A DNA stretch of 64,000 nt from Humibacillus xanthopallidus (GTDB lineage: Bacteria; Actinomycetota; Actinomycetes; Actinomycetales; Dermatophilaceae), in assembly GCF_006717145.1 (NCBI RefSeq), contig NZ_VFQF01000001.1, forward strand, positions 1,178,001-1,242,000. Direction: 5' to 3'. This document shows, in pieces, positions 45,124 to 57,467 of this stretch. Within the stretch, counting starts at the first letter, position 1. Each line of letters starts with the position of its first letter. Position numbers and translations under genes: made by a program. Under the pieces are notes generated by a model, which was not told where the DNA came from, made no database searches, and saw only the letters and a program-made list of their open reading frames with translations.

Positions 45124-45612
45124 TCAGCTGCTCCCGTCCTGCTCGTCACCGGCGGGCACCCCGATGTCCTCGTTCCAGAGGTCGGGCCGCGCTGCGATGA
45201 AGTCGGTCATCATCTGCACGCACTCGGGGTCGTCGAGCACGAGCACCTCGACGCCGTTCTCGGCGAGCCACTCGTGGCCACCGAAGAACGTCGTCGCCTC
45301 CCCTACGACGACCCGGGAGATGCCGAACTGGCGCACCAGACCGGAGCAGTACCAGCAGGGCGACAGCGTCGTGACCATCGTCGTACCGGCATACGTGCTC
45401 TGTCGTCCGGCCCGGCGGAACGCGTCGGTCTCGCCGTGCACCGAGGGGTCGTCGTCCTGGACGCGGCGATTGTGGCCGCTGCCGAGCAGCACCCCGTCGG
45501 CCGAGAAGAGCGCCCCACCGATCGGTATGCCGCCCTCCGCGAGTCCCGCACGTGCCTCCCCCACCGCGGTGGCGAGCCAGGCTCGAGCCGTCGCGTCGTC
45601 GAGTGCGATCAC
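45124..45612 (-). CDS. Cytosine deaminase-like nucleoside/base deaminase
   Basis: A 162-aa zinc deaminase. The catalytic motif HGETDAFRRAG and the zinc pair PCWYC (TLSPCWYCSGLVRQFG) are the hallmarks of the CDA/CodA-yeast type (Fcy1-like), which convert cytosine to uracil; guanine deaminases of similar fold have a different second motif. GTG 45612 starts one base after the permease stop, and the stop is one base before the oxygenase ATG, so the three genes form a very compact operon. Length is usual. Confidence 0.88.
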   Translation of the reverse strand: MIALDDATARAWLATAVGEARAGLAEGGIPIGGALFSADGVLLGSGHNRRVQDDDPSVHGETDAFRRAGRQSTYAGTTMVTTLSPCWYCSGLVRQFGISRVVVGEATTFFGGHEWLAENGVEVLVLDDPECVQMMTDFIAARPDLWNEDIGVPAGDEQDGSS

Positions 45613-45613
45613 G

Positions 45614-47035
45614 TCACGGCACCTGTCGGTCGAGGACGGACGTCGGCTTGAGGACGCGGACGAGCACGGCGTAGCTGACGGCGGACAGGAGGAAGCCGAC
45701 GAAGAAGGTGCTGTCGCCGAAGTCGGGGTTCGCGGTGGGCACGGGGCCAACGTAGTTCGTCTGGTTCGAGAAGAGCCAGACCGAGACGACGAGTCCGATG
45801 AGCATCGCGACCGGCCCCGCCCAGTTCGTCGACGTCGGGTCCTCGGCGACCGTCGTGATGGCGTCGTCGTCGCCGCGGCGCATCCACCGGTCGACGAAGA
45901 CGACGGCGAGCCAGGGGCCGATCCAGTAGGCGATGATGAGCAGGAAGTTCTCGTAGGCGGCCGGGTCGCCGAGGTAGGCGTAGGCGATGATGCCGCCGGC
46001 CACCCCGAAGACGGCCGCCACGATGGCTCGCCGCAGGCGGTAGCCGATGTGAATCCCCATGGCCAGGAACGACATCGCGCCGGAGTAGATGTTGAGGACG
46101 TTGGCCGAGACGGCGCCAAGCGCGATGCCGAGCAGCGTGATCGCCGAGATCCAGCCCGGCATCGAGTGGGTGAAGGCGTCGGTCGGCGAGGCGTCGTTGC
46201 TGAGGCCGGTGTTGACGATCGTGGCGGACGCGGCGCCGACGGCCATGAGGAAGGTGCAGCTGACGAAGTCGCCCAGCCCGGCGAAGATGCCCGCCATGCG
46301 GCCCTGCCCCTCGGGCAGGTAGCGGGTGTAGTCGGAGGCGTAGGGGTTCCACCCGGCCGAGTAGCCGAAGGCTGCGGCGAGCGTGATGATGAAGGCCCCC
46401 GTCGTGGGGATGCCGCCGGTGCCCGGCGTCGCCAGGTTCGCGTGTCCGAAGGTGCTGGCCGCGGCGATGACGAAGACGACGAGCAGGATCGGGAAGGCCA
46501 CCCGCTCGAAGAGCTGGATGAGGTTGTGCCCGAAGAAGGCGACGAGCACCTGGGCGACGATGACGATCGCGAGGGCGAGCTGGGGCGAGAAGCCGAAGAG
46601 GGTCGCGAGGGCGTACGCCCCGCTGATGCTGTTGACAGCGAACCACCCCATGCCCGCCATGAGCGACATCAGCGTCGCCGGCAGGATGTTGCCGCGGTAC
46701 CCGAAAGCGGTGCGGCTGAGGACCATCTGGGCGAGGCCGTGCCGGGGGCCCCAGGCCGAGAGGATGCCGTGCGTGATGGAGCCGAGCGCGTTGCCGATGG
46801 TGACCGCGGCGAGCGCCTGCCAGAAGGAGAGCCCGAAGTAGAGCACCCCGATGACACCGACGAAGACGGTGGCGAACTCAAGGTTGGGGCTCATCCAGGT
46901 GGCGAAGAGGTGCCACGGCTTGCCGTGCCGCTCCTCCAGCGGGATGCGTTCGATGCCGCCCGGCTCCACCTTCCCCGCCGCGGTGCCGTAGTCGATCAGG
47001 GCGTCGATGTCGGCCTCGGCCGCGGGGGTGGTCAT
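45614..47035 (-). CDS. NCS1 family nucleobase permease (CodB/allantoin type)
   Basis: A 473-aa transporter with twelve predicted membrane helices. The N-terminal GGIERIPLEERHGKPWHLF and WMSPNLEF motifs and the NPYASDYTRYLP element (residues about 230-245) mark NCS1 symporters, which carry cytosine, purines, allantoin, hydantoin or thiamine precursors with H+ or Na+. The deaminase behind it suggests cytosine or a related pyrimidine as substrate. First gene of the operon; start ATG 47035. A short spacer (153 bp) separates it from the divergent LysR-type effector domain protein, which may regulate it. Confidence 0.9.
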   Translation of the reverse strand: MTTPAAEADIDALIDYGTAAGKVEPGGIERIPLEERHGKPWHLFATWMSPNLEFATVFVGVIGVLYFGLSFWQALAAVTIGNALGSITHGILSAWGPRHGLAQMVLSRTAFGYRGNILPATLMSLMAGMGWFAVNSISGAYALATLFGFSPQLALAIVIVAQVLVAFFGHNLIQLFERVAFPILLVVFVIAAASTFGHANLATPGTGGIPTTGAFIITLAAAFGYSAGWNPYASDYTRYLPEGQGRMAGIFAGLGDFVSCTFLMAVGAASATIVNTGLSNDASPTDAFTHSMPGWISAITLLGIALGAVSANVLNIYSGAMSFLAMGIHIGYRLRRAIVAAVFGVAGGIIAYAYLGDPAAYENFLLIIAYWIGPWLAVVFVDRWMRRGDDDAITTVAEDPTSTNWAGPVAMLIGLVVSVWLFSNQTNYVGPVPTANPDFGDSTFFVGFLLSAVSYAVLVRVLKPTSVLDRQVP

Positions 47036-47188
47036 GTGCGCATCGTGGTCGGTCGGCAGTGCTGCCGCAATGAGCTCACCCCAGAGTTAACCCCACCGAA
47101 AACGAACTCACAGGGTGCTCCCAGACTTCGGGGCGCGGGAGCGGTCGGCTAGCCTCGGACCAGCCGCCACCCGACCGAAAGGGCAGCC

Positions 47189-47971
47189 ATGCCGGACGAA
47201 CCGAGCGACCCGCTGCGGGTCGACTTCGTCACCGGCGTGACGCCCGACAAGTGGGCCCGCACCTGGGCCGAACGACGCCCCGACGACCCGCTCGCGCTCA
47301 CCCCCGTCGACGACGGCGAGGCGGAGGCACGCCTGCGCTCCGGCGCGAGCACCCTCAGCCTGCTGCGCCTCCCCGTCGACCGCGACGGCCTCCACGTCAT
47401 CCCGCTCTACGAGGAGGCCCCGGTCGTCGTGGTCGCCAAGGAGCACGCGGCAGCCGCCTTCGACGAGCTCGACGTCACCGACCTCGCCGACGAGGTGCTC
47501 CTGCAGCCCGCCGACACGGTGCCGGCCTGGCGCGACGCCGCCTCCCCCGAGGTGCGTGAGCGCGCCGCCGCGATGCCGTCGATGAGCGTCGTCGACGCCA
47601 TCGCCGTCGCTGCCACCGGGTCGGGGTTCGTCGTCGTGCCCCTGTCGGTCGCGCGCGTCCACCACCGCAAGGACGTCGTGCACCGCCCGGTGACCGGCGT
47701 CGACGGCTCCCGGGTCGGTCTGGCCTGGCGCGTCGACGACGAGGAGCCCCGCATCGAGGACTTCATCGGCGTCGTCCGCGGCCGCACCGAGCGCTCCAGC
47801 CGCGGCCGGGCGGCCGAGAACCCCGCCCCGGAGAGCGGGTCGGGGGCCGCGAAGGGCACCGGACGGCATACCGGCTCGGAGCGCGGCGGGTCGGCGCGGC
47901 GGTCCGGTGGACGCGCGCTGCCGCATCGAGGCGCCGCCCCTCGGCGCGGTCGAGGACGCAAGGGGCGCTGA
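47189..47971 (+). CDS. LysR substrate-binding domain protein lacking a DNA-binding domain
   Basis: A 260-aa protein. Residues 10-200 match the effector-binding domain of LysR-type regulators (LRVDFVTGVTPDKWARTW, PLYEEAPVVVVAKEHA, AIAVAATGSGFVVVPLS), with no helix-turn-helix in front. The last 65 residues are a Gly/Arg/Ser-rich basic tail (RGRGRKGR at the end) that could bind nucleic acid nonspecifically. ATG 47189 follows an AAAGGG. Such stand-alone domains are common in actinobacteria; their role is unknown. TAGCCT lies about 35 bases upstream. Confidence 0.82.
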   Translation: MPDEPSDPLRVDFVTGVTPDKWARTWAERRPDDPLALTPVDDGEAEARLRSGASTLSLLRLPVDRDGLHVIPLYEEAPVVVVAKEHAAAAFDELDVTDLADEVLLQPADTVPAWRDAASPEVRERAAAMPSMSVVDAIAVAATGSGFVVVPLSVARVHHRKDVVHRPVTGVDGSRVGLAWRVDDEEPRIEDFIGVVRGRTERSSRGRAAENPAPESGSGAAKGTGRHTGSERGGSARRSGGRALPHRGAAPRRGRGRKGR

Positions 47972-48033
47972 GCCACCGCGCCCGCCTTCCCGCGGGGGTA
48001 TGCCGTCCGGGCGGGTCCGCGACGGCCGCGCGG

Positions 48034-48714
48034 TCAGCGGGCGGCGCGCACCGAGGCCGTGAGGGGCATCAGGTCGGCCGCTCGCACCCCGTCGAGGGTG
48101 GTCAGGTGCACGGCACCCGGGATCTCGGGCACCGGCACCACGTGCGGGATCGCCAGGGTCGGCACCCCTGCGGCCGTCGCCGACCGGACCCCTGCCGGGG
48201 AGTCCTCGAGCGCGACGCAGTCGGCCGGCTCGGCACCGATCATGGCGGCCGCGGCGAGGTAGGGCTCCGGGTGGGGCTTGCCATGGCCCACCTCGTCGCC
48301 GGTGACGAGGGCCGTGAACGCCCCCTCCGGCAGGTTGCGGACGACGGTGTTTGCGAGGCGGCGCCACGACATGGTGACGAGCAGCGAGGGCACGCCGAGC
48401 GCACCGAGCTCGTCGAGCAGCTCACGGGCGCCCGGGCGCCACGGCACCTCGATCTCGACGTGGCGCACGACCCGGTCGAGCAGCGCGTCGACGATCTCGG
48501 GGACCGTGAGGCCGATGCCCGACTTGTCGATGATGAGCTGGGCCGAGACCTCGAGGGCGTTGCCGACGAGCTGGTGGGCGTACTCGTCGTTCCACTCTCC
48601 CCCGTGGGCCGCGACGAGCTCGTGCTCGGCGGCGATCCAGTAGGGCTCGGTATCGACGAGGGTGCCGTCCATGTCCCACAGCACGGCTGCGGGTAGATCG
48701 GGTGCGGAGGACAC
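48034..48714 (-). CDS. HAD-superfamily phosphatase (beta-phosphoglucomutase/sugar phosphatase-like)
   Basis: A 226-aa subclass I HAD hydrolase. The nucleophile motif is LWDMDGTLVDTEP, motif II is LLVTMSW, motif III Lys is in GHGKPHPEPYL, and the metal Asp pair is in VALEDSPAGVRSA. It should cleave a small phosphorylated metabolite; the substrate is unknown. The GTG start is three bases after the metH stop, so it is translated from the same mRNA. Repair or removal of a metH-linked phosphometabolite is possible but unproven. Confidence 0.9.
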   Translation of the reverse strand: MSSAPDLPAAVLWDMDGTLVDTEPYWIAAEHELVAAHGGEWNDEYAHQLVGNALEVSAQLIIDKSGIGLTVPEIVDALLDRVVRHVEIEVPWRPGARELLDELGALGVPSLLVTMSWRRLANTVVRNLPEGAFTALVTGDEVGHGKPHPEPYLAAAAMIGAEPADCVALEDSPAGVRSATAAGVPTLAIPHVVPVPEIPGAVHLTTLDGVRAADLMPLTASVRAAR

Positions 48715-48717
48715 GGG

Positions 48718-52503
<3,786 letters not shown>

Positions 52504-52737
52504 CGTGACTCCTAGCGGGCCGGGTGGCCGGTGGTCGTGACAGAGGTGGTGAGACGGACCCGCCCGATTCTACGGATCTGCGCCGACACGGGAGCCGCGC
52601 GACTGCTCCGTGGTCAGGGCCGCCCGGGCGCGCCGCCGAGATCGAGCACGACGACTGCCCGACCGCATAGGCTGGAGGCGTGGGTTCACCTGGGACCCAT
52701 CGGCAGCCGAACGGCAACCAACGGTGAAGGAGGCCGC

Positions 52738-53592
52738 GTGCTGGAGTTCGAGGATGTCCCGGAGCTCACCGAGCCCGTGCTCATCGCCGCCTTCGAAGGC
52801 TGGAACGACGCGGGTGAGGCCGCCACGAGCGCGGTACGACACCTTGCCGACGCCTGGGAGGCCGAGGTCGTCGCGGCGTTCGACCCCGAGGAGTACTACG
52901 ACTTCCAGGTCAACCGGCCCCGCGTCGTGCTCGACGAGGGTCGGCGCATGCTGTCGTGGCCGACGACGCGCATCCTCGTCGCGACCGAGACCGGTTTCGA
53001 GCGTGACGTCGTCCTCGTGCAGGGCATCGAGCCGTCGATGCGCTGGCGGGCCTTCTCGCTCGAGCTCGTCGAGCTCGCGCAGCGGCTCGGCGTGACGACG
53101 ATCCTCACCATCGGGGCCCTGCTCGCCGACGTGCCACACACCCGCCCCATCCCGGTCACGGCCACCGCCGAGGACGAGGGAGCGATCCACCGCTTCGACG
53201 TCGAGGCCTCACGCTACGAGGGGCCGACGGGAATCGTCGGCGTGCTCAGCCACACCGCGACCGACTCGGGCATCCCGACGGTGTCGGCCTGGGCCGCGGT
53301 GCCGCACTATGCCGGCGGCGCGCCCTCCCCCAAGGCGACCCTCAGCCTGCTGCGCCGCATCGAGGCGCTCCTCGGGGTGACGGTGCCCCACGGTGAGCTC
53401 GAGGAGGAGGCCCGCGCGTGGGAGCGCGGGGTCGACGAGCTGGCCCAGTCCGACGAGGAGGTCGCCGAGTACGTCCAGTCGCTCGAGGAGGCCCAGGACA
53501 CCGCAGAGCTGCCCGAGGCGAGCGGCGACGCCATCGCGCGCGAGTTCGAGCGCTACCTCCGCGGCCGCGACGACGACCAGACCGGCCGCTGA
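52738..53592 (+). CDS. PAC2 family protein (proteasome-assembly-chaperone-like)
   Basis: A 284-aa protein of the bacterial PAC2 family, homologous to eukaryotic proteasome assembly chaperone 2 and archaeal PbaB. The N-terminal PVLIAAFEGWNDAGEAATSA and VGVTTILTIGALLADVPHTRP are typical. The C-terminal 70 residues are a Glu/Asp-rich helical tail. GTG 52738 is preceded by AAGGAGG; a TAGGCT box lies about 65 bases upstream. Its role in bacteria is unsettled. It is divergent from metH, the usual actinobacterial neighbour, and not linked to the proteasome genes. Confidence 0.9.
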   Translation: MLEFEDVPELTEPVLIAAFEGWNDAGEAATSAVRHLADAWEAEVVAAFDPEEYYDFQVNRPRVVLDEGRRMLSWPTTRILVATETGFERDVVLVQGIEPSMRWRAFSLELVELAQRLGVTTILTIGALLADVPHTRPIPVTATAEDEGAIHRFDVEASRYEGPTGIVGVLSHTATDSGIPTVSAWAAVPHYAGGAPSPKATLSLLRRIEALLGVTVPHGELEEEARAWERGVDELAQSDEEVAEYVQSLEEAQDTAELPEASGDAIAREFERYLRGRDDDQTGR

Positions 53593-53646
53593 CGACGGGG
53601 AGCGCACACCGCCGCCCACCCGGGCACCACGAACCGGCTGACCCCA

Positions 53647-53671
53647 CCCAATCGAAAGAGCACTTCGTCGG
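53647..53671 (+). repeat. Copy 1 of an approximately 25-bp interspersed repeat
   Basis: CCCAATCGAAAGAGCACTTC followed by GTCGG. It is the inverted orientation of the three copies at 53841-53950, with two differences. Confidence 0.9.
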
Positions 53672-53766
53672 CTCGCTCGGAGACGGCATACCGCGTGCGC
53701 ACGCGGACCACGTGCTCTCTCGAGCGGCGGGCCTGCGGCGTATGCCGAGCGACGCGCGCCCACCCA

Positions 53767-53791
53767 CACAATCGAAAGAGCACTTCGTCGG
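53767..53791 (+). repeat. Copy 2 of the 25-bp repeat
   Basis: Same orientation as copy 1 and identical over the last 22 bases; the two copies start exactly 120 bp apart. Between them (about 53711-53735) lies a degraded copy in the opposite orientation (GTGCTCTCTCGAGCGG). Confidence 0.85.
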
Positions 53792-53840
53792 GTCGCTAAG
53801 AGACCGCATCGCTGTCGATTGGCCGGTCGAGCCCGCGCAG

Positions 53841-53955
53841 CCGACGAACTGCTCTCTCGATTGGGTTTGTCAGGCCCGCCCGGCCGACGAACTGTTCTCT
53901 CGATTGGGGTCGTCAGGCCCGCCCGGCCGACGAACTGCTCTCTCGATGGGGTTGT
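53841..53955 (-). repeat. Tandem 43-bp repeat, about 2.6 copies, ending in the mshC stop codon
   Basis: Copies of GACGAACTGCTCTCTCGATT and a shared GTCAGGCCCGCCCGG begin at 53841, 53884 and 53927, exactly 43 bp apart. The GTCAG part of the unit contains the TGA of mshC (53955-53957) in the last copy and TGA in the others. The 25-bp core is the inverse of copies 1 and 2. Confidence 0.9.
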
Positions 53956-55211
53956 CAGAGGCGGATGCCGAGGAGGGCGTCGAGTGCCCGCCCGAGCACG
54001 CCCGGCGCGCCGGGGTCCTCGCCACCGCGGGTGAGCGACTGCGTCGCCCAGCGGTCGACCGCTTCGAGGGCCCGCGGGCTGTCGAGGTCGTCGGCCAGCG
54101 CCGCCCGGATGTCGTCGACGGTCTGGTCGGCGACCGGCCCACCGTTGCCCGACAGGGCCTCGCGCCAGGTGGCCAGCCGCTGCTGGGCCTCGGCGAGCTG
54201 GTCCGCCTCCCACATCCAGTCGTCGTGGTGGTGGCGCGCGAGCAGGGCCAGCCGGATCGCCATGGGATCGACGCCCCGGCCGCGCAGCTCGGAGACGAGG
54301 ACGAGGTTGCCGCGGCTCTTGCTCATCTTCTCCCCGTCGAGCCCCACCATGCCCTGGTGCACGAAGACGCCGGCGAACGACGGCGTTCCGGCGAGGGCAC
54401 GCCCGTGAGCCGCGCTCATCTCGTGGTGCGGGAAGATGAGGTCGGTGCCGCCGCCCTGCACGTCGACCGGCAGGCCGAGGTGGTCGCAGGCGATGCACGC
54501 GCACTCGATGTGCCAGCCCGGCCGGCCCCAGCCGAGCGACCCGCCGTCCCACTCGGGCTCGCCCTCACGGTGGGCTCGCCACAGCAGCGCGTCGAGCCGG
54601 CCGCGCTTGCCGTCACGGTCGGGGTCGCCGCCGCGTTCGGCGAAGACCGCCATCATGCCGTCCTCGTCGAGGTGGCTGACCGAGCCGAACCGCGGGTCCC
54701 GGGCCACCTCGAAGTAGTAGTCCTGCGCACCCTCGCGCGACGCGTCCGGCGCGGGCACGGCATACGCGAGGCCCTCGGCGACGAGCTTCTCGATCGGGGC
54801 CACGAAGGTCGGGATGCTCTCGACAGCGCCGAGGTACTCGTCGGGCGGGATGACCGCGAGCGCCGTCATGTCCTCGCGGAAGAGCGCGATCTCGCGGGTC
54901 GCGAGCTTCTCCCACGGTATGCCGTCGCGCTCGGCCCGCTCGAGCAGCGGGTCGTCGATGTCGGTGATGTTCTGGACGTAGCGCACGGAGTGGCCGCTGT
55001 CTCGCAGGATCCGTCCGAGCAGGTCGAAGGTGACGTAGGTGGCCGCGTGGCCCAAATGCGTGGCGTCGTAGGGCGTGATGCCGCAGACGTAGAGGGAGAC
55101 CTCGTCACGCGTCGCCACGGGCAGCATCTGCCCGGTCGCCGTGTCGCGGACGCGCACCTCGGGCGCCTGGCCGGGAAGGTGCGGGATGAACGGCGTCGGC
55201 CAGCTTCTCAC
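53955..55211 (-). CDS. mshC: Cysteine:glucosaminyl-inositol ligase (mycothiol synthesis)
   Basis: A 418-aa class I synthetase-like enzyme that joins cysteine to GlcN-Ins, the step before MshD acetylation. It has the HIGH-like motif ([19 protein letters not shown]), KMSKSRGN, and the zinc-ligand regions [11 protein letters not shown] and HHEMSAAHG as in cysteinyl-tRNA synthetase. Start [17 protein letters not shown] and the GQMLPV region separate it from CysS. GTG 55211. It follows the phosphomutase-DUF3090-SCO1664 genes in the order known from mycobacteria and Streptomyces. The stop is inside a 43-bp tandem repeat. Confidence 0.95.
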   Translation of the reverse strand: MRSWPTPFIPHLPGQAPEVRVRDTATGQMLPVATRDEVSLYVCGITPYDATHLGHAATYVTFDLLGRILRDSGHSVRYVQNITDIDDPLLERAERDGIPWEKLATREIALFREDMTALAVIPPDEYLGAVESIPTFVAPIEKLVAEGLAYAVPAPDASREGAQDYYFEVARDPRFGSVSHLDEDGMMAVFAERGGDPDRDGKRGRLDALLWRAHREGEPEWDGGSLGWGRPGWHIECACIACDHLGLPVDVQGGGTDLIFPHHEMSAAHGRALAGTPSFAGVFVHQGMVGLDGEKMSKSRGNLVLVSELRGRGVDPMAIRLALLARHHHDDWMWEADQLAEAQQRLATWREALSGNGGPVADQTVDDIRAALADDLDSPRALEAVDRWATQSLTRGGEDPGAPGVLGRALDALLGIRL

Positions 55212-55240
55212 GGCAGGACTCTATCCCCGAGGAACGACGG

Positions 55241-56053
55241 TCACAGCGGCGGCCACGGCACGGCGGGCCACCCCGGGCTCGGGTGCGGGTGGATGCCGGT
55301 CCGGAGCAGGCGGTGCACCCTCCCCACGAGCGCCGCGACGTCGTGCTCGGGCAGCAGGGCACCGAGCCGCTCCAGACCCTCGCTCAACGCAAGGGCGTCC
55401 GACAGCCTCTCGAGGCGGTCGAGCTCGGCGTCCGGCAGCGGCTCCCCGGCCCACCCCCAGAGCACCGTGCGCAGCTTCGGCTCGGCCGACAGGCTGACGC
55501 CGTGGTCGATCGCCCAGAGCCGGCCCGACGCGTCACGCAGGCAGTGCGACCCCTTGCGGTCGGAGTTGTTGAGCGCGGCGTCGAGCACGGCCAGCGAGCG
55601 CACGTCGTCGGCCCCGGAGTGCACGACCGTCACGGACGAGCCACCGGGGGTCTCGCCGTCGAGCACCTCGTGCCAGCCGGGCGGCGTGCGCCCCTCGGGC
55701 ACGAGGTCGACGACGAGGTCGTCGGCCAGCGGCTCATAGGGGTCGCCGATCCAGAGCTGCACGGAGCCGGGCCCGAGCGGCCCGTCGCGCAGCACCGTCG
55801 GCGGCACGAGGTGCCACCCGCCGAGCTCGGAGACGACGGCCGCGGCGACCTCCCGGCCGGCGAGGGTGCCGTCGGGGTAGTCCCAGAGCGGGCGCTCGCC
55901 GCGCACCGGCTTGTAGATGACGTGGACGACCTCGCTCGTGGACACGATCCGCGCCAGGACGGCGAGGTTCGAGGAGCCGGAGATCCGGCCCACCACCTCG
56001 ATCTCGCCGGAGAGGTCAGGGGGTGGGGGCGTCGGCTCAGCGCTTGTAGCCAT
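55241..56053 (-). CDS. SCO1664 family protein (kinase-like fold)
   Basis: A 270-aa protein with a PI3/4-kinase-like fold. It shows the phosphate-loop region GSSNLAVLARI, the Lys in HVIYKPVRGERPLWD, the catalytic-loop-like LDAALNNSDRKGSHCL, and the metal-binding AIDHGVSL. This is the SCO1664 family, always adjacent to DUF3090 and mshC in actinobacteria, and its function is unknown. It overlaps the DUF3090 gene by 17 bp; ATG 56053. It could phosphorylate a mycothiol intermediate or protein; that is inference. Confidence 0.9.
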   Translation of the reverse strand: MATSAEPTPPPPDLSGEIEVVGRISGSSNLAVLARIVSTSEVVHVIYKPVRGERPLWDYPDGTLAGREVAAAVVSELGGWHLVPPTVLRDGPLGPGSVQLWIGDPYEPLADDLVVDLVPEGRTPPGWHEVLDGETPGGSSVTVVHSGADDVRSLAVLDAALNNSDRKGSHCLRDASGRLWAIDHGVSLSAEPKLRTVLWGWAGEPLPDAELDRLERLSDALALSEGLERLGALLPEHDVAALVGRVHRLLRTGIHPHPSPGWPAVPWPPL

Positions 56054-56585
56054 TGGCCCGCGGGCAGATGTGCCCGTTCGGGTCGAGGGGCCCCCCGCAG
56101 AACGGGCACGGTGGCCGCCCCGCCGCGACGAGCGCGTTGCTGCGGCGGGCGAAGGCGCGCGCCGCAGCCGGCTCGAGGCTGACCCGGAGGGTGTTGAGCG
56201 CGAGCGGCACGTCCTCGGCCGGCGGGTCCTCGTCGTCGAGCTCGTCGGGGTCGTGGTCGTGGCACTCGATGACGAGCCGCTGCCGATCCTCGTCCCACGC
56301 GAGCGAGAGGGTCTGGATGTGGAAGTCCTCGTCGAACGGCGTGAGCAGCGGGTCGGTATCCTCCGGCGCACCACCCGGCTGCCCGGGCTCGATCGCCGTC
56401 GCCGGGGCGAGCTGGTCGAGCACGTCGTTGATGCGGTCGGCGAGAACCGAGACCTGCTGCTTCTCGAGACCCACCGTCACGACCCGTGGGCCGTCGCTCG
56501 CCTGCAGGTAGAAGGCTCGCTGCCCGGCAGGTCCGACGGTGCCGGCCACGAAGCGCTCGGCGGGATCGAAGTCCTGGAGCGTCAT
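56037..56585 (-). CDS. DUF3090 family protein with C-terminal zinc ribbon
   Basis: A 182-aa protein. The DUF3090 core (residues 1-145: AERFVAGTVGPAGQRAFYLQ) is followed by a terminal zinc-ribbon sequence, CPFCGGPLDPNGHICPRANG. TAGGGT at 56592-56597 lies six bases from the ATG, so it can be transcribed without a leader; the TAG of that box is also the stop codon of the upstream phosphomutase gene. The family is conserved next to mshC, and its role is not known. Confidence 0.92.
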   Translation of the reverse strand: MTLQDFDPAERFVAGTVGPAGQRAFYLQASDGPRVVTVGLEKQQVSVLADRINDVLDQLAPATAIEPGQPGGAPEDTDPLLTPFDEDFHIQTLSLAWDEDRQRLVIECHDHDPDELDDEDPPAEDVPLALNTLRVSLEPAAARAFARRSNALVAAGRPPCPFCGGPLDPNGHICPRANGYKR

Positions 56586-56591
56586 ATATCG

Positions 56592-56597
56592 ACCCTA
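56592..56597 (-). promoter_or_regulatory. -10 box (TAGGGT) of the DUF3090 gene, overlapping a stop codon
   Basis: TAGGGT, six bases before ATG 56585. Its first three bases are the TAG stop of the phosphomutase gene. Confidence 0.55.
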
Positions 56598-57338
56598 GCC
56601 GACCGGATCCGGCGCACCGGATCCCGGCCCTGCTCCCCCGCCGACCTCCGCATCGCCCTCGGCGACCGCCGGCCGCTCCGGAGGGCGCAACCCGGCGAGG
56701 TCGCCACCGACGTCGTTGAGCCGCAGCACGAAGGGCTTGCGGCTCGTGTAGCGCACGACGCTGACCGACGCCGGGTCGACGTTGATCCGCTGGAAGTCGT
56801 CGAGCTGGGCGCCGGTCGCGTGCGACAGGATCGACTTGATGACGTCGCCGTGCGACACCGCGACCCAGACGGCGTCGGCGCCGTGCGCCTCGAGAACGCG
56901 CGCGTCGATCTCACGGACGGCATCGAGGGCGCGCGCCTGCATCTCGCTGAGCGACTCGGCGGGGTATGCCGCCGAGTCGGGGAAGCGTGCCTCGCTCGGT
57001 CGGTCCTGCACGACCTTCCACAGCTCCTCCGAGACGAGCTCGCTGATCGGCCGCCCGGTCCACGCGCCGTAGCGGCACTCCCCCAGACCGGCGTGGACGC
57101 TGCGGCGCACCCCGTCAGGCAGCGGGGCCGAGAGCCGGTCGGCCGTCTGCACGCACCGGTCGAGCGGCGACGACACGACCTCGACGACGGGCAGCGAGGC
57201 AGCAGCCAGGCGCGCCCCGACCCCGTCGGCCTGCACCTGCCCGGTCTCGTCGAGGAACACCCCGGGCATCCAGCCGGCAAGCGTGCCGCTGGTGTTGGCG
57301 GACGAGCGCCCATGGCGCACGAAGATCACGGTGGGCAC
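56595..57338 (-). CDS. Histidine phosphatase superfamily protein (MSMEG_4193-type phosphomutase)
   Basis: A 247-aa member of the phosphoglycerate-mutase-like family. The phospho-His is in the RHGRSSAN motif, with the acid/His pair in VSHGDVIKSIL. The family usual in actinobacteria at this place is the MSMEG_4193 type. The C-terminal 40 residues are Pro/Gly/Glu-rich. GTG 57338 starts the product. It heads the set phosphomutase, DUF3090, SCO1664, mshC, all minus strand. Its substrate is unknown, but the context points to mycothiol or inositol metabolism. Confidence 0.9.
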   Translation of the reverse strand: MPTVIFVRHGRSSANTSGTLAGWMPGVFLDETGQVQADGVGARLAAASLPVVEVVSSPLDRCVQTADRLSAPLPDGVRRSVHAGLGECRYGAWTGRPISELVSEELWKVVQDRPSEARFPDSAAYPAESLSEMQARALDAVREIDARVLEAHGADAVWVAVSHGDVIKSILSHATGAQLDDFQRINVDPASVSVVRYTSRKPFVLRLNDVGGDLAGLRPPERPAVAEGDAEVGGGAGPGSGAPDPVG

Positions 57339-57467
57339 GGCGCCAGCGTAGACGCCACACCCGACAGGACGGCATACGGCCTCGTGACCACCCACGACAC
57401 CGCTGCCGTATGCCGTGTCTGCGGCGAGGCGCGTGCCGTGCCCTCGCGCGCGTGGTGAAGTAGGGCT

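Noticed and set aside
52504-52737. Cobalamin riboswitch upstream of metH
   Set aside because: No B12-box-like sequence was found on the minus strand of the leader, and the leader is short.
53647-53955. CRISPR array
   Set aside because: Repeats are in both orientations, the 18-bp intervals in the tandem part are repeats themselves, and no cas genes are present.
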